From Chryseobacterium formosum (GTDB lineage: Bacteria > Bacteroidota > Bacteroidia > Flavobacteriales > Weeksellaceae), in assembly GCF_026460885.1 (NCBI RefSeq), contig NZ_JAOVZW010000001.1, forward strand, positions 124,001-188,000: a stretch of DNA of 64,000 nucleotides, read 5' to 3'. The notes beneath the pieces are model-generated. The model saw only the letters and a list, made by a program, of their open reading frames with translations. It was not told where the DNA came from and ran no database searches. This document shows, one piece after another, positions 33,004-40,390 of the stretch. Made by a program: the position numbers and the translations under genes. How positions within the stretch are numbered: position 1 is the stretch's first letter; each line of letters begins with the position of its first letter.

Positions 33004-35793
33004 ATGGGAAATTTTGATAACGAATTCGGAGATTTATCTGAATACAAAGTACTTTCTTTTGAAGAAGTAAGCAAAGGATTTACGGGAAATAAAAATCCTT
33101 TTGAAAATGTAAGCAAAGCTCGGTCTTTTGAAGAAACTTCATATGATAAAAAGTTTGGGGAAGGCGGGAGCAATGACAAATGTGCAATAACCAAAGGTGA
33201 TTTTTATGTAGAGAATATGAATTTGGGGATGTTATTAGACCATATTAGTAATCGTACGAATGAAAAATTCTTTTTCTATTATCAAAACTATGCACTAGCC
33301 AACATATCAAAATTTGTTGGAGGAGAAGGTCCAAAATATATTACTTATTATCCACCAAAATCCTTTGAATATACAAAAGGAAATGAAAGGAAATCAGCAA
33401 TACTAACGGTCGAGCTAAACGAAAGAGCCTGCTTCATTAGTTTAAAAGACTATGGAAGTATATTTCACCTTAACCCTGAAAAAGAAGAAATGTATTTCAA
33501 ACTAAATTTTGTTTATACGGATTATTTAGATAAAAGAGATTTCAATGATGCGACAGATAAATATGAATTGGAAAAAATGTACAATGCAATTGTTATTACT
33601 ACATCTGATGCAAATGGATATGTAGCTTTATCCGAAAAACTAAATTTGAGAAATGATGCAAAGAACGAAGTTATTACACTTTTCACGGAAAAAGTGAAAC
33701 AAACTCAAGATCCTGCAGCACTGAAGTTTTTATACGAGAATATGCCTGATTTTGTAATTGAAAATTTACTTTCTAAGCTTGATGGAAAGTTTAATAATGA
33801 AATTATCCTTACGAAAGATAAAAAAACAGGAAAAATAAGAGTAATAGGTGCATCCCAAAAGTTGATTTGGGAACATTTAGAAAAATTGGTAAATTATGAT
33901 GCTCAAGGAGCTTTTAGCTGGGCAAAAGATTCTAGTGGTGCGCTAATCAATTTATTAAAAGTTTTCCGAAACAGCCAGTTTCTTTTCGAAAGTTTTAAGA
34001 ATAACCAAGCTATGGTAAAGCGTATTTTTAACAATATGAATAAAACTTCGATAATAAATGGTAAAGAAATGAGCAATAAAGCGGTATTTGCAAATTTCAT
34101 TACTGCTCTTTGTGTTGACAACGCTTTTGATGGACTTAGAATTTTAGATAAAGAATTTATCATAGGAAATGATTATGCAGTCTCTTCCGGTAGTGTTTTT
34201 CAAAGTGAAAAAGATAATGAATTTTTCTTACAGCAATTAAAAAAGAAAGTAGAAACAATAAAGACTTACGCACATGAAGCTTCAAACGAATATACAAGAG
34301 TAAGCCTTGAAGAAACAGAAGACGGTAATTTATATCATCCTATGGATATTGTACATATCAAGTATGCAGACATTAAAGAAGCTCCTTTTCCTTTTGTATC
34401 TGCTATTACCATTAAGGCTTTTGCAGAAGCTAGAGATGAGCAACTAAGAGCGGATGCCATAAGAATAGGATTTGATGTATTGGCTATTGTTTTGGGTGTG
34501 GTATTTTTTCCGGCAGGAGGAGCTGTAGGAATAGCCGCAGAATCTATTGGAATTGGTCTTGCTTTGGCAGACATTGGCATTACGGCTAGTAGAGAAGATA
34601 TTTTGTTGGAACCTGGAGGGAAAGACTTTTTAGCATACTGGGACAAAGTCTATTTGGTAGGAGGTTTGGTTTTGGCACCTATTGCAATGGTGGAACAAGT
34701 TTTTGCAAAAAGTGTATTTTGTTATCTGGAAGCACTGAAAAGCGGAAGCCCTTTGTTGCAAGCTTATGAAAAAAGTTTGGCTAAAATACTACTGGAAAGA
34801 GAAATTCTTACCTTTACTGGCAACACACTGAAACCCAATACAGAAACAACCCTGAAGATTTTAGCTTATAACAGTAATAAAATCCCTAAAGCCACAGCTT
34901 TTGCTTTCAGCCAAACCGAAAGAAATCTATTTCCAATATATAAAGCAGGAGCTGTAATAGTAGAGATAGGAGAACAAGAATATGCTTTAGTATATAAAGG
35001 CGAAAAGCTTATACAAGGAAAATCTAATGACAAAAAAGTTTTAGAATTTTACAAAAATCTAAAAAAGAAAATTTCTAAAAACTCCAAAAAATTAGAGGAG
35101 GCTCTTGAAGAAACATCCCAAAACATAAAATATGAAAATGGTAGAATGGGATATGTGGAGGGATTGTATGATAGTATTGATGTTAATTATAAGCCAAATG
35201 GTTTTAATATTACTGATACTCCAATGTATGATTACGGAAGAGGATATGAAACTTATATATATCGTGGGGATTCTGAAGGCTATTTTAGAAGACATTTTAT
35301 AAATAAAACTAAAACTTTTATTTTTGATCATGGTTTTTTACAAGATTTACCAAAATGGGTAGAAGATGTAAAGATTCCATTAGTACAAGGGAAAGGGATA
35401 CCCACTCAAGCTTATTTTACCTTACGACAGATGAAATTATTGAACATTGCCGAAGGTGAGATACAAATGGTAAAAATGTCTCAAATACAAAATTTAGAAA
35501 CAATAGGATATATTCATCAGGTAACTGGAGGAAAAATTATTCGTAATTTTGATTCGGTTGATATTTTGGCGGCGCCAAGTAATGAATACATGAAAACGGT
35601 AATGACACAAGCTGGCTACGAAACTATAAGCGGTAGAATTACAGGAAAAGGACAATATTTTTCTGTAAAACAACTAAAATCAAGAAATTGGGATATCCCA
35701 GATGAATTCATGAAAAAATATAATTTATCTGAAAGTAGTATGCTGTATATTAATTTCAATATTGAAGTAAAAGTTAAATATATTAAAAAATAA
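33004..35793 (+). CDS. 929-aa polymorphic-toxin-like protein with central hydrophobic region and variable C-terminal tip
   Basis: The N-terminal about 470 residues have no motif I recognise and no signal peptide. A hydrophobic centre follows (about 480-525, FDVLAIVLGVVFFPAGGAVGIAAESIG region, and about 547-568, LVGGLVLAPIAM), as in many large contact toxins. From about 725 a distinct C-terminal domain starts (YDYGRGYETYIYRGDSEGYFRR..), ending in IEVKVKYIKK. A 166-aa gene begins 5 bp after the stop, the usual place for an immunity gene. A decayed copy of the last codons plus that gene lies at 36345-36549, which is the usual trace of tip exchange. The YRG in the tip recalls ADP-ribosyltransferases, but I cannot confirm the catalytic residues. 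Confidence 0.72.
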   Translation: MGNFDNEFGDLSEYKVLSFEEVSKGFTGNKNPFENVSKARSFEETSYDKKFGEGGSNDKCAITKGDFYVENMNLGMLLDHISNRTNEKFFFYYQNYALANISKFVGGEGPKYITYYPPKSFEYTKGNERKSAILTVELNERACFISLKDYGSIFHLNPEKEEMYFKLNFVYTDYLDKRDFNDATDKYELEKMYNAIVITTSDANGYVALSEKLNLRNDAKNEVITLFTEKVKQTQDPAALKFLYENMPDFVIENLLSKLDGKFNNEIILTKDKKTGKIRVIGASQKLIWEHLEKLVNYDAQGAFSWAKDSSGALINLLKVFRNSQFLFESFKNNQAMVKRIFNNMNKTSIINGKEMSNKAVFANFITALCVDNAFDGLRILDKEFIIGNDYAVSSGSVFQSEKDNEFFLQQLKKKVETIKTYAHEASNEYTRVSLEETEDGNLYHPMDIVHIKYADIKEAPFPFVSAITIKAFAEARDEQLRADAIRIGFDVLAIVLGVVFFPAGGAVGIAAESIGIGLALADIGITASREDILLEPGGKDFLAYWDKVYLVGGLVLAPIAMVEQVFAKSVFCYLEALKSGSPLLQAYEKSLAKILLEREILTFTGNTLKPNTETTLKILAYNSNKIPKATAFAFSQTERNLFPIYKAGAVIVEIGEQEYALVYKGEKLIQGKSNDKKVLEFYKNLKKKISKNSKKLEEALEETSQNIKYENGRMGYVEGLYDSIDVNYKPNGFNITDTPMYDYGRGYETYIYRGDSEGYFRRHFINKTKTFIFDHGFLQDLPKWVEDVKIPLVQGKGIPTQAYFTLRQMKLLNIAEGEIQMVKMSQIQNLETIGYIHQVTGGKIIRNFDSVDILAAPSNEYMKTVMTQAGYETISGRITGKGQYFSVKQLKSRNWDIPDEFMKKYNLSESSMLYINFNIEVKVKYIKK
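35752..35781 (+). repeat. 30-nt direct repeat at the toxin 3' end, copy A
   Basis: Identical to 36348-36377; encodes the last residues NFNIEVKVKY of the toxin tip. Confidence 0.85.
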
Positions 35794-35798
35794 AACTT

Positions 35799-36299
35799 AT
35801 GGTAAAGATAAAATTATTAGAAATAAAAGATAGAGAAGTTTTAGCATTAAAAAAGTGTTATCCTGAATTTGTAAAAGCGCTTAACAATGTATTAGGATAT
35901 ACTGTAGAAACAGTGTTTGAACTTGATGATTCCTTTGAGGGATATTATTTAACACCTGTTGGAGGAGCAGCTTTCATAGCAGAAAAGTATAAAACCTATA
36001 TTACAGAAAAATCATTTTTATTAGGTGCTTACAATGCTGATATACCCAATTATATTGAAAGGTTTAAACCAGCAGGATTAACCAATTGGCAACTCTTTAT
36101 AAAAGCAAGTACTGCTGTAATAGGAAAAACTGAAGTGATTGAAAAAGTATATTCACTTGAAGAAGGAGATAATATTCTGTATGAAGACTTGGGATATGAT
36201 GATTATGTTCCTATACCTTTTGATAACACTTATGAGACTGCTGCTAAAGCTATTTTAAGCTATTTAGAAGTTTACGATAAATGGCTGAAAAATAAATAG
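35799..36299 (+). CDS. Candidate immunity protein for the 929-aa toxin
   Basis: 166 aa, acidic and aromatic-rich, no signal peptide and no recognised domain. It starts 5 bp after the toxin stop codon and ends at a strong terminator (36308-36337), so it is co-transcribed with the toxin. Size, position and the presence of a decayed paralogue directly downstream (36392 on, same MxxIKLLEI start and LGYTVETV..SFEGYYL block) are the usual signs of an immunity gene. Function is inferred from context only. Confidence 0.65.
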   Translation: MVKIKLLEIKDREVLALKKCYPEFVKALNNVLGYTVETVFELDDSFEGYYLTPVGGAAFIAEKYKTYITEKSFLLGAYNADIPNYIERFKPAGLTNWQLFIKASTAVIGKTEVIEKVYSLEEGDNILYEDLGYDDYVPIPFDNTYETAAKAILSYLEVYDKWLKNK

Positions 36300-36307
36300 T
36301 AAACTAA

Positions 36308-36337
36308 ACCAAAGCCTGTGTAATAGCAGGCTTTGGT
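36308..36337 (+). terminator. Terminator of the toxin/immunity unit
   Basis: Perfect arms ACCAAAGCCTG (36308-36318) and CAGGCTTTGGT (36327-36337), 8-nt loop, then GTTATTT. Confidence 0.75.
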
Positions 36338-36344
36338 GTTATTT

Positions 36345-36549
36345 ATGAATTTCAATATTGAAGTAAAAGTTAAATATGTAAAATAAGAATAATGATACAA
36401 ATAAAGTTATTAGAAATATTGGATAAAAAAGAAGCATGAGCGTTAGATTGCTATCCTGAATTAAGGCACTAAACTCAGTATTAGGATATACTGTAGAGAC
36501 AGTCAATGAGCCTGATGAATCTTTTGAAGGGTATTATTTAGTGCCAATC
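36345..36549 (+). pseudogene. Remnant of a second toxin tip and immunity gene
   Basis: First a copy of the toxin ending (MNFNIEVKVKYVK, stop at about 36386), including 30 nt identical to the live gene. Then an ATG at 36392 starts MIQIKLLEILDKKEA and stops. In shifted frames the sequence goes on as CYPEL, then KALNSVLGYTVETVNEPDESFEGYYLVPI, parallel to the intact immunity protein. It ends abruptly near 36545 in unrelated sequence. It carries stops and small deletions, so it is dead. This is the classical debris of toxin-tip recombination. Confidence 0.85.
36348..36377 (+). repeat. 30-nt direct repeat, copy B
   Basis: Identical to 35752-35781; the two copies bracket the live immunity gene and its terminator. 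Confidence 0.85.
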
Positions 36550-36885
36550 CTCCCACTGCCGCATGATTGTATCGTGTGGCTTTTCTTTTAAGTTCACTTC
36601 TCTCAGTATGTATTATTTTTATCTTTATAAAAAACATAAAGATTAGCAGAAATTACAAATTCCACAATCCGAAGATTTATATTTCATAAAGCTTTGCGTT
36701 CGTAGACTGGCTTGATGTTTTATCAGAAATGAATATAAAAAATGTCCTGCCATTTTGACATAAACATAAAATTTAAATTTTGTTCCAAATGAAAAAAGCA
36801 TACAGCGATCATATAGCGATAGCTTCATGACAAAATCACAAATTAAAAACATTTTAGCCTAAAATTTATCTATAAAAATTAAAAC
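36550..36885. other. Non-coding stretch between the immunity remnant and the WYL gene
   Basis: About 335 nt. I see no gene, strong hairpin or promoter on either strand. The first 50 nt (CTCCCACTGCCGC.. onward) are less AT-rich than the rest and may be another recombination scrap. Confidence 0.4.
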
Positions 36886-36920
36886 ACGACACCGTTTGTC
36901 GTAATAAGCACCTATATTTG
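36886..36920 (+). promoter_or_regulatory. Island operator-promoter 9 (before the WYL regulator gene)
   Basis: Motif ACGACACCGTTTGTCGT (36886-36902), arms ACGACA and TGTCGT exactly complementary, and -7 box TATATTTG (36913-36920); 35-nt geometry. Suggests that the regulator controls its own gene. Confidence 0.8.
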
Positions 36921-36938
36921 TTTTAGAAAAATACCCGA

Positions 36939-37859
36939 ATGAAAAAAGATTTTTACCTTACAAGATATGCCCTTATCATCAAGAAATTAGAAAGTGCTCC
37001 TGCAACCTATTCTCAAATGGAAGATTATCTTTTGAACTCCTTTGAATTTCAGGATGCAGATATTAAAAGCTACTCTATCCGTACTTTACAGAGAGATATT
37101 CGTGAGATTTCAAATCTTTTTAATCTTTCCATTCACAACAAGAAGAAAGGCGATAATCGTTATTACATCGAAAGCCGTCCTATGATGGAAGTCGATGAAT
37201 ACAACCAAAAGTTATTGGAATCCTTTCAGGTAAGCAACGCTTTAAACAATCATCCCGATTTTGCCAATTATATCTTTTTTGAAAGCAGAAAACCAAGCGG
37301 AGCCGAAAATTTTTATGACCTATTCTTCGCAATCCGTAACAAAAGAATTGTTTTGTTTGAGCATTATAATTTTAAAAATAAACTGATGACTTCACGAAAA
37401 GTTCATCCTTTAGCTTTAAAAGAATCTAAAGACCGATGGTATCTTATTGCAATTGACACCAAAGATAAAGCGTTGAAATCTTTCGGTTTAGACCGAATCA
37501 ATTATCTTGATATAACGCCTCAGAAATTCAAAGAAAAGTATAAATATAATTTCAGAGAACATTTTAAAAACGCTTTTGGAGTAATGAATCTTACCGAGCA
37601 AAATCCTCAGAAGATTGTTTTAAAATGCAGCCGTCATCAAGGTGAATACATCAGAAGTTTCCCTTTGCACTTGTCACAAAAAGAGAATAAAGAAACTCCG
37701 GAAGATATCTATTTTGAATTTTTCCTCCATCCTACTTACGATTTTATGCAGGAAATTTTATCGTATGGAAAAGAAGTACAAGTCTTAGAACCGATGAATT
37801 TAGTTGAAGACATTAAGAAACATTTACAGGAATCTCTTAACAACTATTTTACAGAATAG
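36939..37859 (+). CDS. WYL-domain transcriptional regulator (HTH-WYL-WCX)
   Basis: 306 aa. The N-terminal about 80 residues fit a winged helix (LESAPATYSQMEDYLLN..SYSIRTLQRDIREISNLF). A WYL domain covers about 125-200 (FYDLFFAIRNKRIVLFEHYN..HPLALKESKDRWYLIAIDT..FGLDRI), with the name motif read as RWYLIA, and a WCX-like C-terminal region follows. WYL regulators sense nucleic-acid or nucleotide ligands and often control phage-defence and stress islands. The gene is preceded by a perfect copy of the island motif at the island-standard spacing, so it is the best candidate for the protein that binds all nine sites. Whether it represses or activates cannot be told. Confidence 0.9.
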   Translation: MKKDFYLTRYALIIKKLESAPATYSQMEDYLLNSFEFQDADIKSYSIRTLQRDIREISNLFNLSIHNKKKGDNRYYIESRPMMEVDEYNQKLLESFQVSNALNNHPDFANYIFFESRKPSGAENFYDLFFAIRNKRIVLFEHYNFKNKLMTSRKVHPLALKESKDRWYLIAIDTKDKALKSFGLDRINYLDITPQKFKEKYKYNFREHFKNAFGVMNLTEQNPQKIVLKCSRHQGEYIRSFPLHLSQKENKETPEDIYFEFFLHPTYDFMQEILSYGKEVQVLEPMNLVEDIKKHLQESLNNYFTE

Positions 37860-37890
37860 AACGAAAAAACATTGTTTCCATCTTTTTGAT

Positions 37891-37898
37891 TATATTTA
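37891..37898 (+). promoter_or_regulatory. -7-like element (TATATTTA)
   Basis: One mismatch from TAnnTTTG, 16 nt before the TTG at 37915. Confidence 0.4.
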
Positions 37899-37914
37899 CA
37901 TAAACAATTATTTT

Positions 37915-38532
37915 TTGAGGGCTTTATATTTATTTTTTGTACTTCTTTCAACATTTTGTTTTTCTCAACAAAAAGAGGAATTCAAGATGGTAAAAAGCTA
38001 TTATAATCAGCATAGAACGATGTTGAATACGGAGTTTAAAAAGAAGTTTGATGCCGAGAAAAATCCTGTATACAAATCTGCAGTGAAGAATGACTTTCTT
38101 TTCTTTATGAAAAAGATGGATAGTATTGAAAACGTTGCTTTAATTGCCGCTTTACTGAAAGTTAAAAATTTAGAAGATGTAAAGAAACTAAATTCTAAAA
38201 TCACGGTTTCACAAAAGCAAGAATTTACCAATCCTATTGAGAAAGTTGCTGATTATCCCGGCGAAATTAATGCATTAAGAAAAGAAGTTGCTCAACTTTT
38301 TTACGGTGAAGGCGTTTATTCTGAAGCCGGAAATGTAAAAACAAATGTCGCTTTTATCGTCGAAAAAGACGGAACCATAAGTGATGTAAAAGCTGAAGGT
38401 GATAATTTCACTTTCAACAGACAAGCCGAAATTGCTTTATACTCAATCTCCGAAAAATTCTCTCCCGCTTACAACAACGGAACTCCTGTAAGATACAGAT
38501 TCAAATTACCTTTAGCTCTTAATTTCGAGTAA
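37915..38532 (+). CDS. Exported protein with TonB C-terminal-like domain
   Basis: About 205 aa. I prefer the TTG at 37915, which gives a signal peptide (LRALYLFFVLLSTFCFSQ); upstream codons overlap the WYL gene end and a -7-like box. The last 65 residues (KTNVAFIVEKDGTISDVKAEGDNFTFNRQAEIALYSIS..FSPAYNNGTPVRYRFKLPLALNF) match the TonB C-terminal fold, in which the domain contacts TonB boxes of receptors. There is no N-terminal TonB membrane anchor beyond the signal, so it may be a periplasmic stand-alone TonB-like domain. Middle part is helical and Lys-rich. Confidence 0.75.
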   Translation: MRALYLFFVLLSTFCFSQQKEEFKMVKSYYNQHRTMLNTEFKKKFDAEKNPVYKSAVKNDFLFFMKKMDSIENVALIAALLKVKNLEDVKKLNSKITVSQKQEFTNPIEKVADYPGEINALRKEVAQLFYGEGVYSEAGNVKTNVAFIVEKDGTISDVKAEGDNFTFNRQAEIALYSISEKFSPAYNNGTPVRYRFKLPLALNFE

Positions 38533-38663
38533 AAATATTTTTTCACACTGTATAGTTTTATTATTTATATTTGGCAAAAACTGAATTAAGCTATTATTCA
38601 TTTGTTTTATTCAAAAATAAAGCAATGATAATAGTAAATTTTTAAAAATAAAACGATATCCCT

Positions 38664-39215
38664 ATGAAAAAAATCTTGTTAGGATTATCCCTAATTCTTG
38701 GAACATTTGCTTCTCAAGCACAAGAAATTACAGAAAAACAGAGAAAAAATGACATTCTTGCTGATCCCATTTTATTAATCGCAGTTCCATTAGCGAACGT
38801 TTCTTATGAAAGATTAATTTCGCAAAACAAAGGTATCGGTATCAACGCTATGATCAATTTAGATCGTGATAGCGACAGATTTACTCAGTTCTCAGCATTT
38901 TACAGAATGTATTTTGGTAAAAAATATGCGTCAGGATTTTTCCTTGAGGGTTTCATACCCGTTACCACTGAGACCAATGATATTTATTCTTACAATTATG
39001 ATGATGTAAATGGATATTTTTACACATCTTCAGTAAGACGAAGTAATTTTACTACTGTAGGTATCGGTTTCGGAGTAGGAGGAAAATGGGTAATGAAAAA
39101 CAATCTTGTTATTGAAGCAAGTGGTGGTATTGCAAGAAGATTTGGTGACAGAGATAAACATTATTTTGAAGAAGTTACTGGGAAATTAATGGGTGGAATT
39201 GGTTACCGCTTCTAA
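38664..39215 (+). CDS. Outer-membrane beta-barrel-like protein, paralogue A
   Basis: 183 aa with signal peptide (ILLGLSLILGTFASQAQ). The mature part contains KNDILADPILLIAVPLANVSYERLIS, FYRMYFGKKYASGFFLEGFIPV, TTVGIGFGVGGKWV and a closing GGIGYRF, alternating strands that fit a small outer-membrane barrel of DUF3575-like type. The next gene is a clear paralogue. Function unknown. Confidence 0.75.
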   Translation: MKKILLGLSLILGTFASQAQEITEKQRKNDILADPILLIAVPLANVSYERLISQNKGIGINAMINLDRDSDRFTQFSAFYRMYFGKKYASGFFLEGFIPVTTETNDIYSYNYDDVNGYFYTSSVRRSNFTTVGIGFGVGGKWVMKNNLVIEASGGIARRFGDRDKHYFEEVTGKLMGGIGYRF

Positions 39216-39234
39216 AATTTTTGAGAAATATTTT

Positions 39235-39831
39235 ATGAGAAATCTATTTTTGAATAAGATAGAAATATTTATAAATTTTGGACTGAAAAGAAATCTGATA
39301 GGATTACTATGTTTTATTATTGGAGCAAATACCATTCAAGCTCAAGAAATAGAAAAAGTTAGAAAAAATGATATTCTTGCAGATCCTATTCTCTTAATTG
39401 CCATTCCTTTAGCTAATATTTCTTACGAACGATTAATTTCACAAAACAAAGGTATTGGAGTAAATGCAATGATTAAGCTCAATAATGAGGATAAAGATTT
39501 CAAACAGTTTTCGCCCTACTTCAGATATTATATGGGAAAGAAATATGCTTCAGGATTTTTTTTTGAGGGCTTTATTCCTGTAACGATTCAGAATGATGTT
39601 AATTATATTTATGAAGACTATTCAGATTTTGGCTATCAAAATATTTCTAAAAAAAATAAAAGTTTTACAACCGTAGGAATAGGTTTTGGAGTTGGAGGAA
39701 AATGGGTAATAAGCAACAAGCTTGTGATAGAAGCAAGCGGTGGTATTGCAAGAAGATTTGGTGATTTATACAGATATGACATTGGTCGGGTTATCGGAAA
39801 AATCATGGCGGGCATAGGTTATCGATTGTAA
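39235..39831 (+). CDS. Outer-membrane beta-barrel-like protein, paralogue B
   Basis: About 198 aa from the ATG at 39235, 19 bp after paralogue A. The exported start is likely the hydrophobic LKRNLIGLLCFIIGANTIQAQ, so the first 15 or so residues are either an n-region extension or not translated. It shares with paralogue A the blocks RKNDILADPILLIA(I/V)PLAN, SYERLISQNKGIG, GKKYASGFFFEGFIPV and GIGFGVGGKWV, so it is a tandem duplicate. Both probably share one transcript ended by the hairpin at 39855-39881. Confidence 0.72.
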   Translation: MRNLFLNKIEIFINFGLKRNLIGLLCFIIGANTIQAQEIEKVRKNDILADPILLIAIPLANISYERLISQNKGIGVNAMIKLNNEDKDFKQFSPYFRYYMGKKYASGFFFEGFIPVTIQNDVNYIYEDYSDFGYQNISKKNKSFTTVGIGFGVGGKWVISNKLVIEASGGIARRFGDLYRYDIGRVIGKIMAGIGYRL

Positions 39832-39854
39832 ATTTTCTTAAAAATATTTTAATG

Positions 39855-39881
39855 AAAAGCTTAGTTTTGCACTAAGCTTTT
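39855..39881 (+). terminator. Terminator after the outer-membrane pair, with a nested -7 box
   Basis: AAAAGCTTAG (39855-39864) and CTAAGCTTTT (39872-39881). TAGTTTTG at 39862-39869 spans stem and loop and fits TAnnTTTG, 18 nt before the tadA ATG. Confidence 0.8.
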
Positions 39882-39887
39882 ATTTTT

Positions 39888-40319
39888 ATGTTTACTGACG
39901 AATATTTTATGAAAATGGCTCTGCAGGAAGCCGAAATTGCCTTTGAAAAAGATGAGGTTCCGATTGGCTGTGTTGTGGTTTCAAATAACCGAGTGATTGC
40001 AAGAGCTCACAATCTTACCGAAACTTTAAACGATGTTACCGCCCATGCCGAAATGCAGGCAATTACTTCTGCTGCTAATTTTTTAGGCGGAAAATATTTA
40101 ATCAATTGTACTTTGTACGTGACTTTAGAACCTTGCGTAATGTGTTCGGGAGCACTTTATTGGGCACAGATTTCAAAAGTTGTCATCGGAGCAAGAGATG
40201 AACAGCGTGGATTTATTAATAAGAATCTCTCCTTACATCCCAAAACAGAAATCGTTTCAGGAATTATGGAAAATGAATGTTCTTTGATTGTAAAAGAGTT
40301 TTTTAAAGCTAAGAGATAG
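39888..40319 (+). CDS. tadA: tRNA-specific adenosine-34 deaminase
   Basis: 143 aa, standard size. TadA converts the wobble adenosine of tRNA-Arg(ACG) to inosine. The zinc and proton-shuttle residues are present: HAE (H53, E55) and PCVMC (C83, C86). DEVPIGCVVV and LGGKYLINCTLYVTLEPC are typical blocks. Start ATG 39888 follows the nested -7 box at 39862-39869. Confidence 0.94.
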   Translation: MFTDEYFMKMALQEAEIAFEKDEVPIGCVVVSNNRVIARAHNLTETLNDVTAHAEMQAITSAANFLGGKYLINCTLYVTLEPCVMCSGALYWAQISKVVIGARDEQRGFINKNLSLHPKTEIVSGIMENECSLIVKEFFKAKR

Positions 40320-40390
40320 ATTGAGATTAAGGTTGAGGTTGAGAATAAAATATTTCTTAAAACTTAAAAACCTTAGCCTCAACCTCAATT
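40320..40390. repeat. Inverted pair of the GGTTGAG repeat, likely bidirectional terminator
   Basis: Left part TTGAGATTAAGGTTGAGG (40321-40338), right part CCTTAGCCTCAACCTCAA (40371-40388), which is its near complement. It fills the gap between convergent tadA and coaX. Confidence 0.65.

Noticed and set aside
34335..34646. 103-aa minus-strand frame inside the toxin gene
   Set aside because: Mirror of the hydrophobic region of the plus-strand protein; Ala/Pro-rich shadow frame.
33004..36299. Toxin/immunity pair as a classical type II toxin-antitoxin system
   Set aside because: The first protein is 929 aa with a hydrophobic centre and tip-exchange traces, unlike small intracellular toxin-antitoxin modules.
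22761..36920. The repeated 17-bp motif as a CRISPR array
   Set aside because: Copies are hundreds to thousands of bases apart, are each tied to a promoter box, and have no regular spacers or cas genes.
22761..37859. Ordinary prophage, tailocin or eCIS
   Set aside because: No integrase, terminase, portal, capsid, tube, sheath, spike, baseplate or AAA+ ATPase can be found; only fibre and lysin look phage-like.
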